Positions 33,717-42,404 of a stretch of DNA of 64,000 bases are shown here, in pieces. The notes under the pieces are model-generated. The model was not told the DNA's origin and searched no databases. It saw nothing but the letters and a program-made list of their open reading frames with translations. Each line of letters opens with the position of its first letter. The stretch's first letter is position 1. This DNA comes from CAWAYR01 sp050250955 (lineage in GTDB: Bacteria; Acidobacteriota; Vicinamibacteria; Vicinamibacterales; UBA2999). Where the stretch lies: contig JBFWNR010000005.1 of the NCBI GenBank assembly GCA_050250955.1, positions 260,190 through 324,189 of the forward strand. Reading direction: 5' to 3'. The position numbers and the translations under genes are program-made.

Positions 33717-34823
33717 TCAGTGCTGGCGTGGCGGGGCGTTGCGGATGGCGTCCAGCGCCTTGTGATGGTTCCACTGCGCCAGGAAGATTTGCCCGGCGCC
33801 GCCGCCGCTGCGCGACGACGTGAAGGCGATCTGGGTGCCGTCGGGCGACGGCACCGGCAGGCCGTCGAAGCCATCGGAGTAGGTGACCCGGACCGGCTCC
33901 TTCCGGCCGGCGGCGTCGACCATGAACACCTCGAAGTTCTCGAAGCCGAGCTTGTTCGAGGCAAACAGGATGTACTCGCCCGACGGGTGCATGTACGGCG
34001 CCCAGCTCATCGCCTTGAAGTCGGTGATCTGCCGTGGGTTGGTGCCGTCGGGGTTCATCATCCAGACGTCGGCGATGAGGCCCTGCTCGTCGAAGCGCCG
34101 CCAGAGGATCGATTTTCCGTCGGGGGTGAAGAACGGGCCGCCGTCGTAGCCCGGCGTGGTGGTGAGCCGCCGCTGTCCGCTGCCGTCGGCCTTCATCACA
34201 TAGATCTCCGCGAACCAGCTCGGATCGGTCTCCAGCTGCTTCTGTTCGGCGGGGCTGAGCGCGTGGTCGTAGGCGGCGCGCGTCGAACTGAAGACGATCC
34301 ACTGGCCATCGGGCGAGTAGCCGGCCTCGGCGTCGTAGCCCCTGACGTCGGTCAGGCGGGTGAGCGACTTCGCGCTTTCGCTGTAGGCGTAGATTTCCAT
34401 CTCCGGGTCGTAGTCCCACGCGTAGCGCCGCTCTTTGCCCGAGGCGCGAAACGCCAGCTCGTCGTCCTGGTACTGCTTGGACTTCGGGTCGTGGTGGGTC
34501 GAGGCGAAGAGGATCTGGTCGGTGCCCGGCCGGAAGAAGCCGCAGGTGGTCTTGCCCAGCCCCGGGGAAATGCGTGTCGTGTCGCCGGTGGTCAGATCCA
34601 TCACGTACATCTGGTAGAACGGGTTGCCCGGCTCCCGTTCGCTCTGCAGCACCAGGCGCTTACCGTCGGGGGACCAGTAGCCCTCCCCGGCGCGCCGCCC
34701 TTCCACGGTGAGCCGCCGAACGCGCGACAGGAAGTCCCGCTCCTGATAGGCGACTGGGGCCTGTGCGGACACCGCGGTGACGGCGGTGGTGGCCGCCAGG
34801 ACGAGCAGGAGGGGCTTGGTCAC
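33717..34823 (-). CDS. Secreted TolB-like beta-propeller (PD40) protein
   Basis: 368 residues from a GTG start. The signal peptide is MTKPLLLVLAATTAVTAVSA. The body has four or five PD40/WD40-like blades, each with the pattern xxPDGxxIxFxS (WSPDGKRLVLQS, YSPDGQWIVFSS, FTPDGKSILWRR, PSPDGTQIAFTS). These propellers are non-catalytic scaffolds, as in TolB and DPP-IV N-termini. It is probably a partner of the M28-PDZ peptidase gene that follows 20 bases later; together they look like a split peptide-processing unit (inference). TAGAAT lies 6 bases before the GTG, indicating a leaderless mRNA. Confidence 0.85.
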   Translation of the reverse strand: MTKPLLLVLAATTAVTAVSAQAPVAYQERDFLSRVRRLTVEGRRAGEGYWSPDGKRLVLQSEREPGNPFYQMYVMDLTTGDTTRISPGLGKTTCGFFRPGTDQILFASTHHDPKSKQYQDDELAFRASGKERRYAWDYDPEMEIYAYSESAKSLTRLTDVRGYDAEAGYSPDGQWIVFSSTRAAYDHALSPAEQKQLETDPSWFAEIYVMKADGSGQRRLTTTPGYDGGPFFTPDGKSILWRRFDEQGLIADVWMMNPDGTNPRQITDFKAMSWAPYMHPSGEYILFASNKLGFENFEVFMVDAAGRKEPVRVTYSDGFDGLPVPSPDGTQIAFTSSRSGGGAGQIFLAQWNHHKALDAIRNAPPRQH

Positions 34824-34829
34824 CCCCGC

Positions 34830-34835
34830 ATTCTA
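34830..34835 (-). promoter_or_regulatory. Leaderless-type -10 box (beta-propeller gene)
   Basis: TAGAAT on the minus strand ends 6 bases before the GTG start at 34823. Confidence 0.5.
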
Positions 34836-34888
34836 CCTAGCGGGCCCGGGTGCCTGGAGGTCAGTATTGCGACACAATCTCATTTTGC

Positions 34889-34916
34889 TTGACCGACTGA
34901 TTTGGTCGCCTATAGA
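34889..34916 (+). promoter_or_regulatory. Sigma70-like promoter of the iron-uptake operon
   Basis: TTGACC (34889-34894), a 16-base spacer, and TATAGA (34911-34916). Transcription would begin near 34923, leaving a leader of about 33 bases that contains the palindrome at 34929-34945. Confidence 0.55.
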
Positions 34917-34928
34917 CTGGCGCAGCTT

Positions 34929-34945
34929 CTGAGACGGAGTCTCAG
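34929..34945. promoter_or_regulatory. Fur-box-like palindrome
   Basis: CTGAGAC-GGA-GTCTCAG, a perfect 7-bp inverted repeat. Its central 15 bases TGAGACGGAGTCTCA agree with the Fur-type half-site pattern TGAGAAT-n-ATTCTCA in the outer five bases of each arm (11 of 15 positions), just downstream of the predicted transcription start. Its position before an iron-uptake operon supports a Fur-type repressor site, though an unrelated operator is possible. Confidence 0.5.
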
Positions 34946-34955
34946 TTTCATTGCT

Positions 34956-36146
34956 ATGAAGCTCTTCCGCACCGTGCTCTTCTGGCTGCACCTCGTCACC
35001 GGCGTCGTGGCGGGTGTGGTCATCCTCGTCATGTGCGTGACCGGCGTGGTCCTGACCTACGAGAAGCAGATGCTCGAGTGGGCCGACCGCCGGTCCCTGT
35101 CGGTGCCGCTCCCGGCCGAGGCGCGACCGCTGCCACCAGAGACGCTGCTGGCGGCGGCGGTTGCCGAAGCCGGGGCGGCTCCCACCGGGATCACCATGCG
35201 GGCCGACCCCCGCGCCCCGGCCACGGTGTCCTTCGAAGGCGGGCGCGCGCGCCTGATCGATCCGTACACCGGCGGTGTGCTCGGCGAGCCCTCGCCGCGC
35301 CTCCGAGGGTTCTTTCGCAGCATGACCAGCTGGCACCGCTGGCTGGCACTCGAGGGCACCAGCCGGGGCACCGGGAAGGCGATTACCGGTGCGGCCAACC
35401 TTGGCTTCCTGTTCATCGTGCTGAGCGGCATGTACCTCTGGCTGCCGAAGGTGCGGACCTGGCTGCAGTTCACGCAGGTGCTGTGGTTCCGCGGCGGCCT
35501 GTCGGCCAAGGCGCGCGACTTCAACTGGCACAACGTCATCGGCATCTGGTCGGCGGTGCCGCTGGCGATCGTCGTCGCCGGCGCCGTGCCGATCTCCTAC
35601 GGTTGGGCCGGCAGCCTCGTCTACCGCCTGGCGGGCGAGGCCCCGCCGCAGGCGGCCGCCCGTCCCGGGTCGCCAGGCGGGCCGGGGGCGTCCGGTCCGG
35701 CGCGCGGCGGCCGCGACGACGAGCCGTCTCGACCGTGGGCGATCGCCGGACTCGACATGGCGTGGGCCTCGGCGCGCGGTGCGGTGCCCAACTGGCGAAG
35801 CGCCAGCGTTCGACTTGGCGGTCCGGCCACGGCGCCGTTCGTCATCAGCCTCGACGAGGGCTACGGCGGCCAGCCGCAGTGGCGGACCACGGTGACCCTC
35901 GACCGCGCCAGTGGGGCGATGATTGCGCGCGAGTCGTTCGACAATCTCGGGCCCGGCCGACGCCTGCGCAGCTGGCTGCGCTTCGCCCACACCGGCGAGA
36001 TCTACGGCCTGCCCGGCCAGACCGTCGCCGGGCTGGTCTCGGCCGGCGGCGCGGTGCTCGTCTACACCGGCATCGCGCTCGCCCTGCGGCGGTGGTGGGC
36101 GTGGATGCGGCGTCGCCCGCCGGCCGAGGTGCGCAAGGCCGCATAG
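34956..36146 (+). CDS. PepSY-associated transmembrane protein of iron uptake
   Basis: 396 residues with four transmembrane helices: LHLVTGVVAGVVILVMCVTG near the N-terminus, ANLGFLFIVLSGMYLWL and VIGIWSAVPLAIVVAGAVPI in the middle, and AGLVSAGGAVLVYTGIALAL at the C-terminus. The spacing and W-H/W-x-P motifs match PepSY_TM proteins, which sit beside siderophore receptors (PiuB/FhuF-like context) and are thought to reduce or release iron from siderophores at the inner membrane. Periplasmic PepSY-like segments lie around residues 60-110 and 250-330. ATG 34956 is chosen over an in-frame start 54 bases upstream because of the Fur-like palindrome and promoter before it. First gene of the iron operon. 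Confidence 0.88.
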   Translation: MKLFRTVLFWLHLVTGVVAGVVILVMCVTGVVLTYEKQMLEWADRRSLSVPLPAEARPLPPETLLAAAVAEAGAAPTGITMRADPRAPATVSFEGGRARLIDPYTGGVLGEPSPRLRGFFRSMTSWHRWLALEGTSRGTGKAITGAANLGFLFIVLSGMYLWLPKVRTWLQFTQVLWFRGGLSAKARDFNWHNVIGIWSAVPLAIVVAGAVPISYGWAGSLVYRLAGEAPPQAAARPGSPGGPGASGPARGGRDDEPSRPWAIAGLDMAWASARGAVPNWRSASVRLGGPATAPFVISLDEGYGGQPQWRTTVTLDRASGAMIARESFDNLGPGRRLRSWLRFAHTGEIYGLPGQTVAGLVSAGGAVLVYTGIALALRRWWAWMRRRPPAEVRKAA

Positions 36147-36213
36147 CGATCGTCGTCGGAAGGCAGCGTCGGGTTCTCCAAAGCACAGCGTCAGGAAGGT
36201 TCGTGGTCAGGTC

Positions 36214-38685
36214 ATGCGTGGTCGTCCCGTTCGTCCTCCCCGCCGCGCGCGAAAGCGCGGGGCCGTCCGTCTCTTCTCCATCAGCGCGCTGGTGATGTCC
36301 GCGGCGCTGGCCGCGACGCCCGCGTCGGCCCAGCCGACCGCTGCCGCGGTCACCGTGCAGGCCGCGCCGCGGCTGCGCTTCGACATCCCGGCCGGCCCGC
36401 TCGACGTGGCGCTGCGGGCGTTCGAAGCCGTCACGGGACGGTCGGTGGTCGTCCAGTTGCCGACCGACACCGTCGGCATGATGACCTCGCCCGGGGCCTC
36501 GGGCCTCTTCACGACCGACGAGGCGCTGACCGCCCTCCTCGATGGGACGTCGCTGGCGGCCACCCGCCGTGCCGACGGCAGCTTCGCCGTCGACGTCCGC
36601 CGTCTCCGCGAGTCGGTCGAGGTCACTGGCCGGCTGCCGCGGGTCGAGTCGCCCAAGTACGCGACGCCGTTGTCGTCGACGCCCCAGACCATCCAGGTGA
36701 TCCCGCACGCGGTGCTGTCCGAGCAGGGCGCCTTCACGCTCTCCGACGCGATGCGCAACGTCCCGGGTATCACCCTCCAGGCGGGCGAAGGCGGCGGGGC
36801 GTCGAACACCTCCGGCGACCTGTTCAACATGCGCGGCTTCTCGGCGGCCAACAGCCTCTTCGTCGACAACGTCCGCGACGACGGCCTGATCACCCGCGAC
36901 GTCTACAACCTCGAGCAGGTCGAGGTCTTCCTCGGCCCGACGGGCGCCGACGTCGGCCGCGGCAACGCCGCCGGCTACGTGAACATGACCACCAAGACGC
37001 CGCGGCTCGGGACCGCCCACAGCGCCACCCTCAGCCTCGGCTCAGCCGACGCCCGCCGCGCCACCGCCGACCTGAACGCCCAACTGCCGATCGGCGAGCC
37101 CGGAAGCTGGCTGGCCGGCACCTCGGTGCGGCTCAACGCGCTGTGGCAGGACGGCGGCGTGCCCGGCCGCGACTACGTCGACAACCAGCGGCGGTCGGTT
37201 GCCCCCAGCGTGGCCATGGGCCTCGGCACGCCCACCCGGGTCGTCGTCCAGGGGCAGTTCACCCGTCAGGACAACCTGCCCGACTACGGCATCCCCGGGG
37301 CGGCGTGGGACGAGCCGCTGGCGCCGACCTCCGTGCTGACCTCCCGGCCGGTGGCGCAGGACACCTACTACGGCTCGCCGGACGTGGACTACGACCGGGC
37401 CGATCAGCGCAGCGTCACCGGCCGCCTCGAGCACGATCTGTCACCGCGCTGGTCGGTCCGCAACCAGGCCCGCTACAGCGAGACCACGCGCGACGCGGTG
37501 ATCACCGCCATCCAGTCGGTCAGCAGCTACCTGCCCGAGATCGAGACGGTGGTGTTCGGACGGCAGGTCAACCGCCGCGCGAACCGCATCGTCTCGAATC
37601 AGACGACGCTGACCGGGCGGCTCGCCACCGGGCGGCTGGCCCACGCCGTCACCGCCGGGGTCGAGGTCATCGACGAGAAATACTCGGCGCCCGGCATGAC
37701 CGGCGGCGGCACCCGGGAGCCCGAGAGCATCTACTCACCGAATCCGTTCGCGCCGATCAGGGACTTCGCCCCGCGGCCGAGCGGGGCGACCACCGACGCC
37801 GCGACGCACACCGTGGCGGTGTCGGCGTTCGACGTCGCCAGCGTCGGTCGTCTGCAGCTGAGCGGCGGCCTGCGCGTCGAGCGCTTCGATACCGGGTATC
37901 GGGCCCTGTCCACCGCCGGCGTCCGCACCGATCTCGACGTCGCCGACACCATGGTCAGCGGCAAGGCCGGTGTCCTCGTCCAGGTGACGCCGACCGCAAA
38001 CATCTACGCCTCTCTCGGCCGCACCGTGACGCCGCCGGGGTCGAACAACTTCGCGTTGAGCGCGCAGCCGACCAGCGCCAACAACCCCAACCTCGACCCG
38101 CAGGTCTCCCGCAACCTCGAGGTCGGCGCCAAGTGGGAGCTGTTCCGACGCCGGGTGTCGGCCACGCTGGCTCTCTTCGACACCCGCAACGAGAACGTCA
38201 TTTTCACCGTCGACGCCACCGCCGTGCCGCCGATCGTCAACCAGGACGACCGCCAGCGGGTGCAGGGCGCGACCATCGGGCTGGTCGGGCAGATCACCGA
38301 CCGGTGGAGCGTGATGGCCAACGCCGCCTACATCGACGCCCGGCAGGACTCGCAGAACAGCGCGCTGGACCGCCGCCGGCTGCAGCTGGCCCCCGAGTTC
38401 TCCGGCAGCGTGTGGACGACCTACGCGGTTCGCGGGTTCACGGCCGGCGGCGGCATCCGCTTCTCCGACCTGGTCTACGTCAACACCGCCAATACCATCG
38501 CCGTGCCGGCCTACTACCTCGTGGACGCGGTGGCGTCCTACACGGTCAACGCCCACCTGACGGTGCGGGTGAACGGCTACAACCTCACCGACGCGGTCTA
38601 CATCCGCAGCGTCAACAACAACGGCGGCCGCTACAACCCGGGGTTGCGCCGGTCGGTGCTGCTCAGCACCCAGATCGGCTTCTGA
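36214..38685 (+). CDS. TonB-dependent siderophore receptor with STN signalling domain
   Basis: 823 residues. A long basic n-region precedes the signal peptide core (LFSISALVMSAALAATPASA). An STN/secretin-TonB N-terminal domain follows (FDIPAGPLDVALRAFEAVTG ... VDVRRLRESVEV), the kind that signals to FecI/FecR-type sigma systems. The plug is next (SSTPQTIQVIPHAVLSEQGA; RNVPGITLQAGEGG; NMRGFSAANSLFVDNVRDDG), then the barrel to a terminal Phe (STQIGF). The family (FpvA/FoxA/FhuE-like) imports ferric siderophores. No FecIR pair is visible beside it, so the STN domain's partner is unknown. It begins 68 bases after the PepSY gene and is followed 10 bases later by the hydroxylase gene. Confidence 0.93.
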   Translation: MRGRPVRPPRRARKRGAVRLFSISALVMSAALAATPASAQPTAAAVTVQAAPRLRFDIPAGPLDVALRAFEAVTGRSVVVQLPTDTVGMMTSPGASGLFTTDEALTALLDGTSLAATRRADGSFAVDVRRLRESVEVTGRLPRVESPKYATPLSSTPQTIQVIPHAVLSEQGAFTLSDAMRNVPGITLQAGEGGGASNTSGDLFNMRGFSAANSLFVDNVRDDGLITRDVYNLEQVEVFLGPTGADVGRGNAAGYVNMTTKTPRLGTAHSATLSLGSADARRATADLNAQLPIGEPGSWLAGTSVRLNALWQDGGVPGRDYVDNQRRSVAPSVAMGLGTPTRVVVQGQFTRQDNLPDYGIPGAAWDEPLAPTSVLTSRPVAQDTYYGSPDVDYDRADQRSVTGRLEHDLSPRWSVRNQARYSETTRDAVITAIQSVSSYLPEIETVVFGRQVNRRANRIVSNQTTLTGRLATGRLAHAVTAGVEVIDEKYSAPGMTGGGTREPESIYSPNPFAPIRDFAPRPSGATTDAATHTVAVSAFDVASVGRLQLSGGLRVERFDTGYRALSTAGVRTDLDVADTMVSGKAGVLVQVTPTANIYASLGRTVTPPGSNNFALSAQPTSANNPNLDPQVSRNLEVGAKWELFRRRVSATLALFDTRNENVIFTVDATAVPPIVNQDDRQRVQGATIGLVGQITDRWSVMANAAYIDARQDSQNSALDRRRLQLAPEFSGSVWTTYAVRGFTAGGGIRFSDLVYVNTANTIAVPAYYLVDAVASYTVNAHLTVRVNGYNLTDAVYIRSVNNNGGRYNPGLRRSVLLSTQIGF

Positions 38686-38695
38686 CCTCCGCTCG

Positions 38696-39376
38696 ATGCT
38701 GGTTCAGATCCCTGACGTCTTCACGGCCGAGCAGGTGGCGCAGGCGCGCCGGCTGCTCGACGCCGCCGACTGGGTGGACGGCAAGGTGACCGCCGGTCAC
38801 CAGTCGGCCCGCGCCAAGGACAACAGCCAGCTGCCGGAGGGCCACCCGGTGGCCCGCCAGCTCGGCGACGCCATCGTCCAGGCACTGCAGCGCCACCCGC
38901 TCTTCATCTCGGCGGCGCTGCCGCTGCACGTGTTGCCACCGCTGTTCAACCGCTACGCCGGCGGGCAGTCGTTCGGCCACCACGTCGACAACGCGATCCG
39001 CCAGGTGCCCGGCACGCCTCACCGCATCCGCACCGACCTGTCGTGTACGTTGTTCTTCAGCGCACCCGACGAGTACGACGGCGGCGAACTGGTGATCGAA
39101 GACACCTACGGCACCCAGGCCGTGAAATTGCCGGCCGGCCATCTCGTGCTCTATCCCTCGACCAGCCTGCACCACGTCCGGCCGGTGACACGCGGTGCCC
39201 GCGTGAGCGCGTTCTTCTGGCTGCAGAGCCTGGTGCGCGACGACGGCCAGCGCCGACTGCTCTTCGAACTGGACTCGGCGATCCGCGGGCTGCCCCAGGC
39301 GGCCGAGGCCGATCAGTCGGCGGTCCAGCTCACCGGCGTCTATCACAACCTGCTGCGCCGCTGGGCCGCGCCATAG
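38696..39376 (+). CDS. piuC: PKHD-type Fe(II)/2-oxoglutarate hydroxylase, PiuC/YbiX-like
   Basis: 226 residues, exactly the usual size of the YbiX/PiuC family. Iron ligands H96 and D98 (GHHVDNA) and the distal His (SLHHVRPVTRG, H159 or H160), with R169 for 2-oxoglutarate, sit at family-typical positions. The N-terminus (DVFTAEQVAQARRLLDAADW) and HQSARAKDNSQLPE are conserved family landmarks. These cytosolic enzymes are found next to siderophore receptors and are induced by iron limitation in Pseudomonas; the substrate is unknown. Third gene of the iron operon, 10 bases after the receptor stop codon. The symbol is by family resemblance. Confidence 0.93.
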   Translation: MLVQIPDVFTAEQVAQARRLLDAADWVDGKVTAGHQSARAKDNSQLPEGHPVARQLGDAIVQALQRHPLFISAALPLHVLPPLFNRYAGGQSFGHHVDNAIRQVPGTPHRIRTDLSCTLFFSAPDEYDGGELVIEDTYGTQAVKLPAGHLVLYPSTSLHHVRPVTRGARVSAFFWLQSLVRDDGQRRLLFELDSAIRGLPQAAEADQSAVQLTGVYHNLLRRWAAP

Positions 39377-39384
39377 CGGCGCGG
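39366..39384. terminator. Bidirectional hairpin between convergent genes
   Basis: Perfect 7-bp stem CCGCGCC / GGCGCGG around a 5-base loop that includes part of the TAG stop codon of the hydroxylase gene. It faces the M48 gene's end at 39388. Confidence 0.45.
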
Positions 39385-39387
39385 TGC

Positions 39388-40806
39388 TCAGCGGTCGCTC
39401 AGCCGGATCGAGTTGCCGACGCGATCGAAGGCCGGCCCATAGGTCTCGGCATCGCGCTCGGGGACGACGGTGAGGTAGTAGAAGAGGTTGCCGTCGGCGA
39501 GCAGCGTCGTGAAGACGCCGACGCGCTCCTGCTCGCCGAGGGCCGACGGCCCGCTGAGCACCGTGCCCACGGCGCTGCGCTGCGAGATTCTCAGCTGACG
39601 TCCGGTCTCGGCGGCGCGCAGCCCGGGGTTGGACCGCAGGATGGCGTTGACGAAGGTCTCGTGCGCCTGCGACAGGCTCCGCGACGACGCCTGGGCGACA
39701 CCGAGTTCGACGCCGTGCGTGAACACGCTCTGACCCTCGTAAGGGCCGAGGGCGTTCTGCGGCACGTACTTCACGGCGCTGCTGCCCGAGACGGCGGTCC
39801 AGTTCGACGGCACGCTGACCTGGAAGAGCTGGCCGCCACGCTGCGTGCGGTACTGCGTGGAGGGCCGCGGCACCGGCTGACCCACGGTGCCCACCGACGC
39901 CGCGCCGCCGTTGCTCGACCCGCCGCCGGCCCTCGTGCGATCGGTCATCGACCGTGCCGGCGGCAGGGCGGCGAACCGGGCCTTCGCCGCCGAGAAGCCG
40001 TTGGCCTCCGGCCGCGGCCCGATCGTCAGCTTGGCGGCTTCCTGCTGGATGTACTGCGAGCGGTTGCCGGGGTTCGGATGGCTGCTCAGCCACTGCGGCG
40101 GCGAGCCGTTGCCCTGCTTCTCGATGGTCTCGAACATCGTCGCCAGGTCGCGCGGGTCGAAGCCGGCCCGGGCCATGATCTGCGCCCCGAGCAGGTCGGC
40201 CTGCTTCTCGTAGTCGCGGCTGTACTTCAGCAGCCAGGCGCCGAGGCCGAACTGGGAGCCCTGGGAGATGGCCTCGCCCCAGCCGCCGCCGATGATGGCG
40301 CCGGCGATCGCACCGGCGATGGCCCCGATCTGGAAGCGCTGCGCCTTGGTGGCGTTGGCGGTGCCGTGGCGCAGGAGCACGTGCGCGAGTTCGTGCGCCA
40401 TGACGCCGACCACTTCGCCCTCGCTCCCCGCGGCGTCGAACATCCCGCGGTTGACGAACATCGGCCCGCCGGGCAGCGCGAAGGCGTTGATCTCCTTGAG
40501 GTTGACCGGCGTGAACGAGTACTCGAACACCGGGTGGTTCAGCTCGCGCGGGGCGTGCTCCACCAGGCGGTTGCCGGCCCGCGACAGGTAGGCGGTGATC
40601 TGGGAGTCGTCGATGATTGGATACTCCCGACGGACCTCGGCGGCCGCCTCCTTGCCGAGCTGGACGTCCTGCTCCGGCGTGTACTTGTTGTTGGGCGGCT
40701 TGACGACGGTCTGGGCCGTCAGGGTCACCGCCAGGCTCATGGCCATGACGGCCGCCACTACCGGCAGCCGGCGTCGTGTCGTCGGACGAATCGCGCGGGC
40801 GTTCAT
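39388..40806 (-). CDS. Secreted M48-family metallopeptidase
   Basis: 472 residues with a signal peptide (LPVVAAVMAMSLAVTLTAQT). The zinc site HELAHVLLRHG carries HExxH, and the third ligand lies in the downstream helix YEKQADLLGAQIM. A BepA/YfgC-like arrangement is suggested by GGPMFVNRGMFDAAGSEGEV before the site and the HPNPGNRSQYI motif after it. A glycine-rich helical hairpin (IGAIAGAIAGAIIGGGWG) could insert into a membrane. The C-terminal 200 residues are a separate beta-rich domain of unknown function. M48/BepA-type peptidases clear misfolded outer-membrane proteins. ATG 40806 has GAAGGAG 8 bases upstream. Single-gene unit. Confidence 0.9.
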   Translation of the reverse strand: MNARAIRPTTRRRLPVVAAVMAMSLAVTLTAQTVVKPPNNKYTPEQDVQLGKEAAAEVRREYPIIDDSQITAYLSRAGNRLVEHAPRELNHPVFEYSFTPVNLKEINAFALPGGPMFVNRGMFDAAGSEGEVVGVMAHELAHVLLRHGTANATKAQRFQIGAIAGAIAGAIIGGGWGEAISQGSQFGLGAWLLKYSRDYEKQADLLGAQIMARAGFDPRDLATMFETIEKQGNGSPPQWLSSHPNPGNRSQYIQQEAAKLTIGPRPEANGFSAAKARFAALPPARSMTDRTRAGGGSSNGGAASVGTVGQPVPRPSTQYRTQRGGQLFQVSVPSNWTAVSGSSAVKYVPQNALGPYEGQSVFTHGVELGVAQASSRSLSQAHETFVNAILRSNPGLRAAETGRQLRISQRSAVGTVLSGPSALGEQERVGVFTTLLADGNLFYYLTVVPERDAETYGPAFDRVGNSIRLSDR

Positions 40807-40880
40807 CGCATCGGCTCCTTCAGCGTCAGGTTTGGCCGCAGATCTACAAAAGCCGTGCCGGAACTCACCGGCCGGACTCG

Positions 40881-41555
40881 TCACCGGGCCAGCGCGATCG
40901 TGACGTCAGCCGTCGCCCCCGCCCTGACGGTGACCTTCACAGGGGGCGCTTTGAGCATCTCGTGCCACACCTTGAGTTCGTACGTGCCCGGGGGCACGCC
41001 CTCGAGCCGGAACGTTCCGTCGGTGCCCGACACCACCCCCATCTCATCCGTGACGACGATGTAGCCGCGCATCCACGTGTGAGTGTTGCAGGTGAGACGG
41101 ACCAGCCCGACGCCGTTCAACGGCCGCGTCACCACGAGGTCAGGGACCGGGAGTCCGACGTTGAACAGGGTGCGGCCGCCGTCCTGCTGGGCGTTGGTGG
41201 TGTGCAGCAGCTTGTCCTTGCTCGAGGTCTTCGCCGGGGCACCGGGCCGGGCCAGCTGCACCCGAGGCGTGAAGCGGCAGCCTTCGTTGACGATCTGCGG
41301 ATCGGGATACGGCGTGCGCACCTTCACGCCGGTCAGCGTGAGCACGACGTTGGCCAGCCCGCCCCCGGGGCCGACCAGGATGGCTTCGTCGGGCAGCTGA
41401 CGGCCGCACACCTGGATGTCGGCGGTGACCCGCAGCGGCCGCAGCGGCGAGACGGCCGTGGTGACGACGCCGCTGATCGTCCCGGTCTGGGCGCGAGCGG
41501 ACACCGGCAGCAGCACGGCGACCAGGACGACGGCGAGGCGAAGCAGCTGAGGCAT
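40881..41555 (-). CDS. Exported cupredoxin-like protein with carboxypeptidase-regulatory-like domain
   Basis: 224 residues. Signal peptide (MPQLLRLAVVLVAVLLPVSA), then a beta-rich cupredoxin-like region with VNEGCRFTPRV and LTCNTHTWMRGYIVV, where Cys and His could be copper ligands. It ends in a carboxypeptidase-regulatory-like segment (TDGTFRLEGVPPGTYELKVW HE). The pattern resembles 'methylamine utilization' and high-redox-potential-associated secreted proteins of Acidobacteria, whose function is unproven. The start is ATG 41555, where the signal peptide begins; an in-frame GTG lies 39 bases upstream. It is divergent from the ABC/TonB cluster that begins at 41687. Confidence 0.72.
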   Translation of the reverse strand: MPQLLRLAVVLVAVLLPVSARAQTGTISGVVTTAVSPLRPLRVTADIQVCGRQLPDEAILVGPGGGLANVVLTLTGVKVRTPYPDPQIVNEGCRFTPRVQLARPGAPAKTSSKDKLLHTTNAQQDGGRTLFNVGLPVPDLVVTRPLNGVGLVRLTCNTHTWMRGYIVVTDEMGVVSGTDGTFRLEGVPPGTYELKVWHEMLKAPPVKVTVRAGATADVTIALAR

Positions 41556-41686
41556 GGCGGCAGGTGATCCGAAGGTAACACGGGCCGGCTGCACGCCCGT
41601 TCATGGTCCCGCGGCGCCCGTTCGTTGAAAGGGACCGTCCGCCGTTCGATCCCCTCGCCTAGTGTGCGGGCATTGGAGCCATCCGT

Positions 41687-42391
41687 ATGCTCGAAGCCCT
41701 CGGACTGACCAAACGCTACGACAGTGTCGTCGCCCTCGACAGCCTCACCTTGACGGTGCAGCCGGGCGAGGTCTTCTGTCTGCTCGGTGCCAACGGGGCC
41801 GGCAAGACGACGACCATCAACCTCTTCCTCAACTTCATCCCGCCGTCGGCGGGCACCGCCAGGGTCAACGGGCTCGACGTCACGGCGCAGCCGCTCGAGA
41901 CCAAGCGCCACCTGGCCTACATCCCCGAGACGGTGATGCTCTACAAGAACCTCACCGGCATCGAGAACCTCGAGTACTTCGCGGCGCTGGCCGGACGTCC
42001 CGAGCTCACGCGGGCCGACGGGCTCGGCTACTTCGCCGAGGTCGGCCTGGCGGCGGAGGCGGCCGATCGCCGCGTCGGCACCTACTCCAAGGGCATGCGC
42101 CAGAAGGTGGGCATCGCCATCGCCCTGGCGAAGGGCGCCAAGGCGCTGCTGCTCGACGAGCCGACGTCGGGGCTCGACCCCAAGGCATCCAACGAGTTCT
42201 CGGACCTGCTCCGGCGGATGAGCGCCAACGGCGTCGCCGTGCTGATGGCGACCCACGACCTGTTCCGCGCCAAGGAGTCCGGCACCCGGGTCGGCATCAT
42301 GAAGCACGGCCGGATGGTGGCCCAGCACGGCACCGAGGAGTTCGGGCACGCCGACCTCGAGCGGGTCTACCTCGAGCACATGCGCGACTAG
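41687..42391 (+). CDS. ABC transporter ATP-binding protein
   Basis: 234 residues. Walker A GANGAGKT (residues 34-41), Q-loop region, signature YSKGMRQKV, Walker B ALLLDEPTSGLD and the switch His in MATHDLFR are all present. The sequence is of the ABC-2/NatA/NosF-like export class. It is the only ATPase in a run of four membrane permeases and two TonB-dependent receptors, so it probably serves both permease pairs. GGAG lies 8 bases before ATG 41687. Genes downstream are separated by 6-26 bases or overlap, indicating one long operon. Confidence 0.95.
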   Translation: MLEALGLTKRYDSVVALDSLTLTVQPGEVFCLLGANGAGKTTTINLFLNFIPPSAGTARVNGLDVTAQPLETKRHLAYIPETVMLYKNLTGIENLEYFAALAGRPELTRADGLGYFAEVGLAAEAADRRVGTYSKGMRQKVGIAIALAKGAKALLLDEPTSGLDPKASNEFSDLLRRMSANGVAVLMATHDLFRAKESGTRVGIMKHGRMVAQHGTEEFGHADLERVYLEHMRD

Positions 42392-42404
42392 TGAGCAGCC
42401 GGCC

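Noticed and set aside
31855..34419. Long M28 frame beginning inside the propeller gene
   Set aside because: The segment before ATG 33696 is a shadow of the propeller gene in another frame; signal peptide and GAGGAAG fix the start at 33696.
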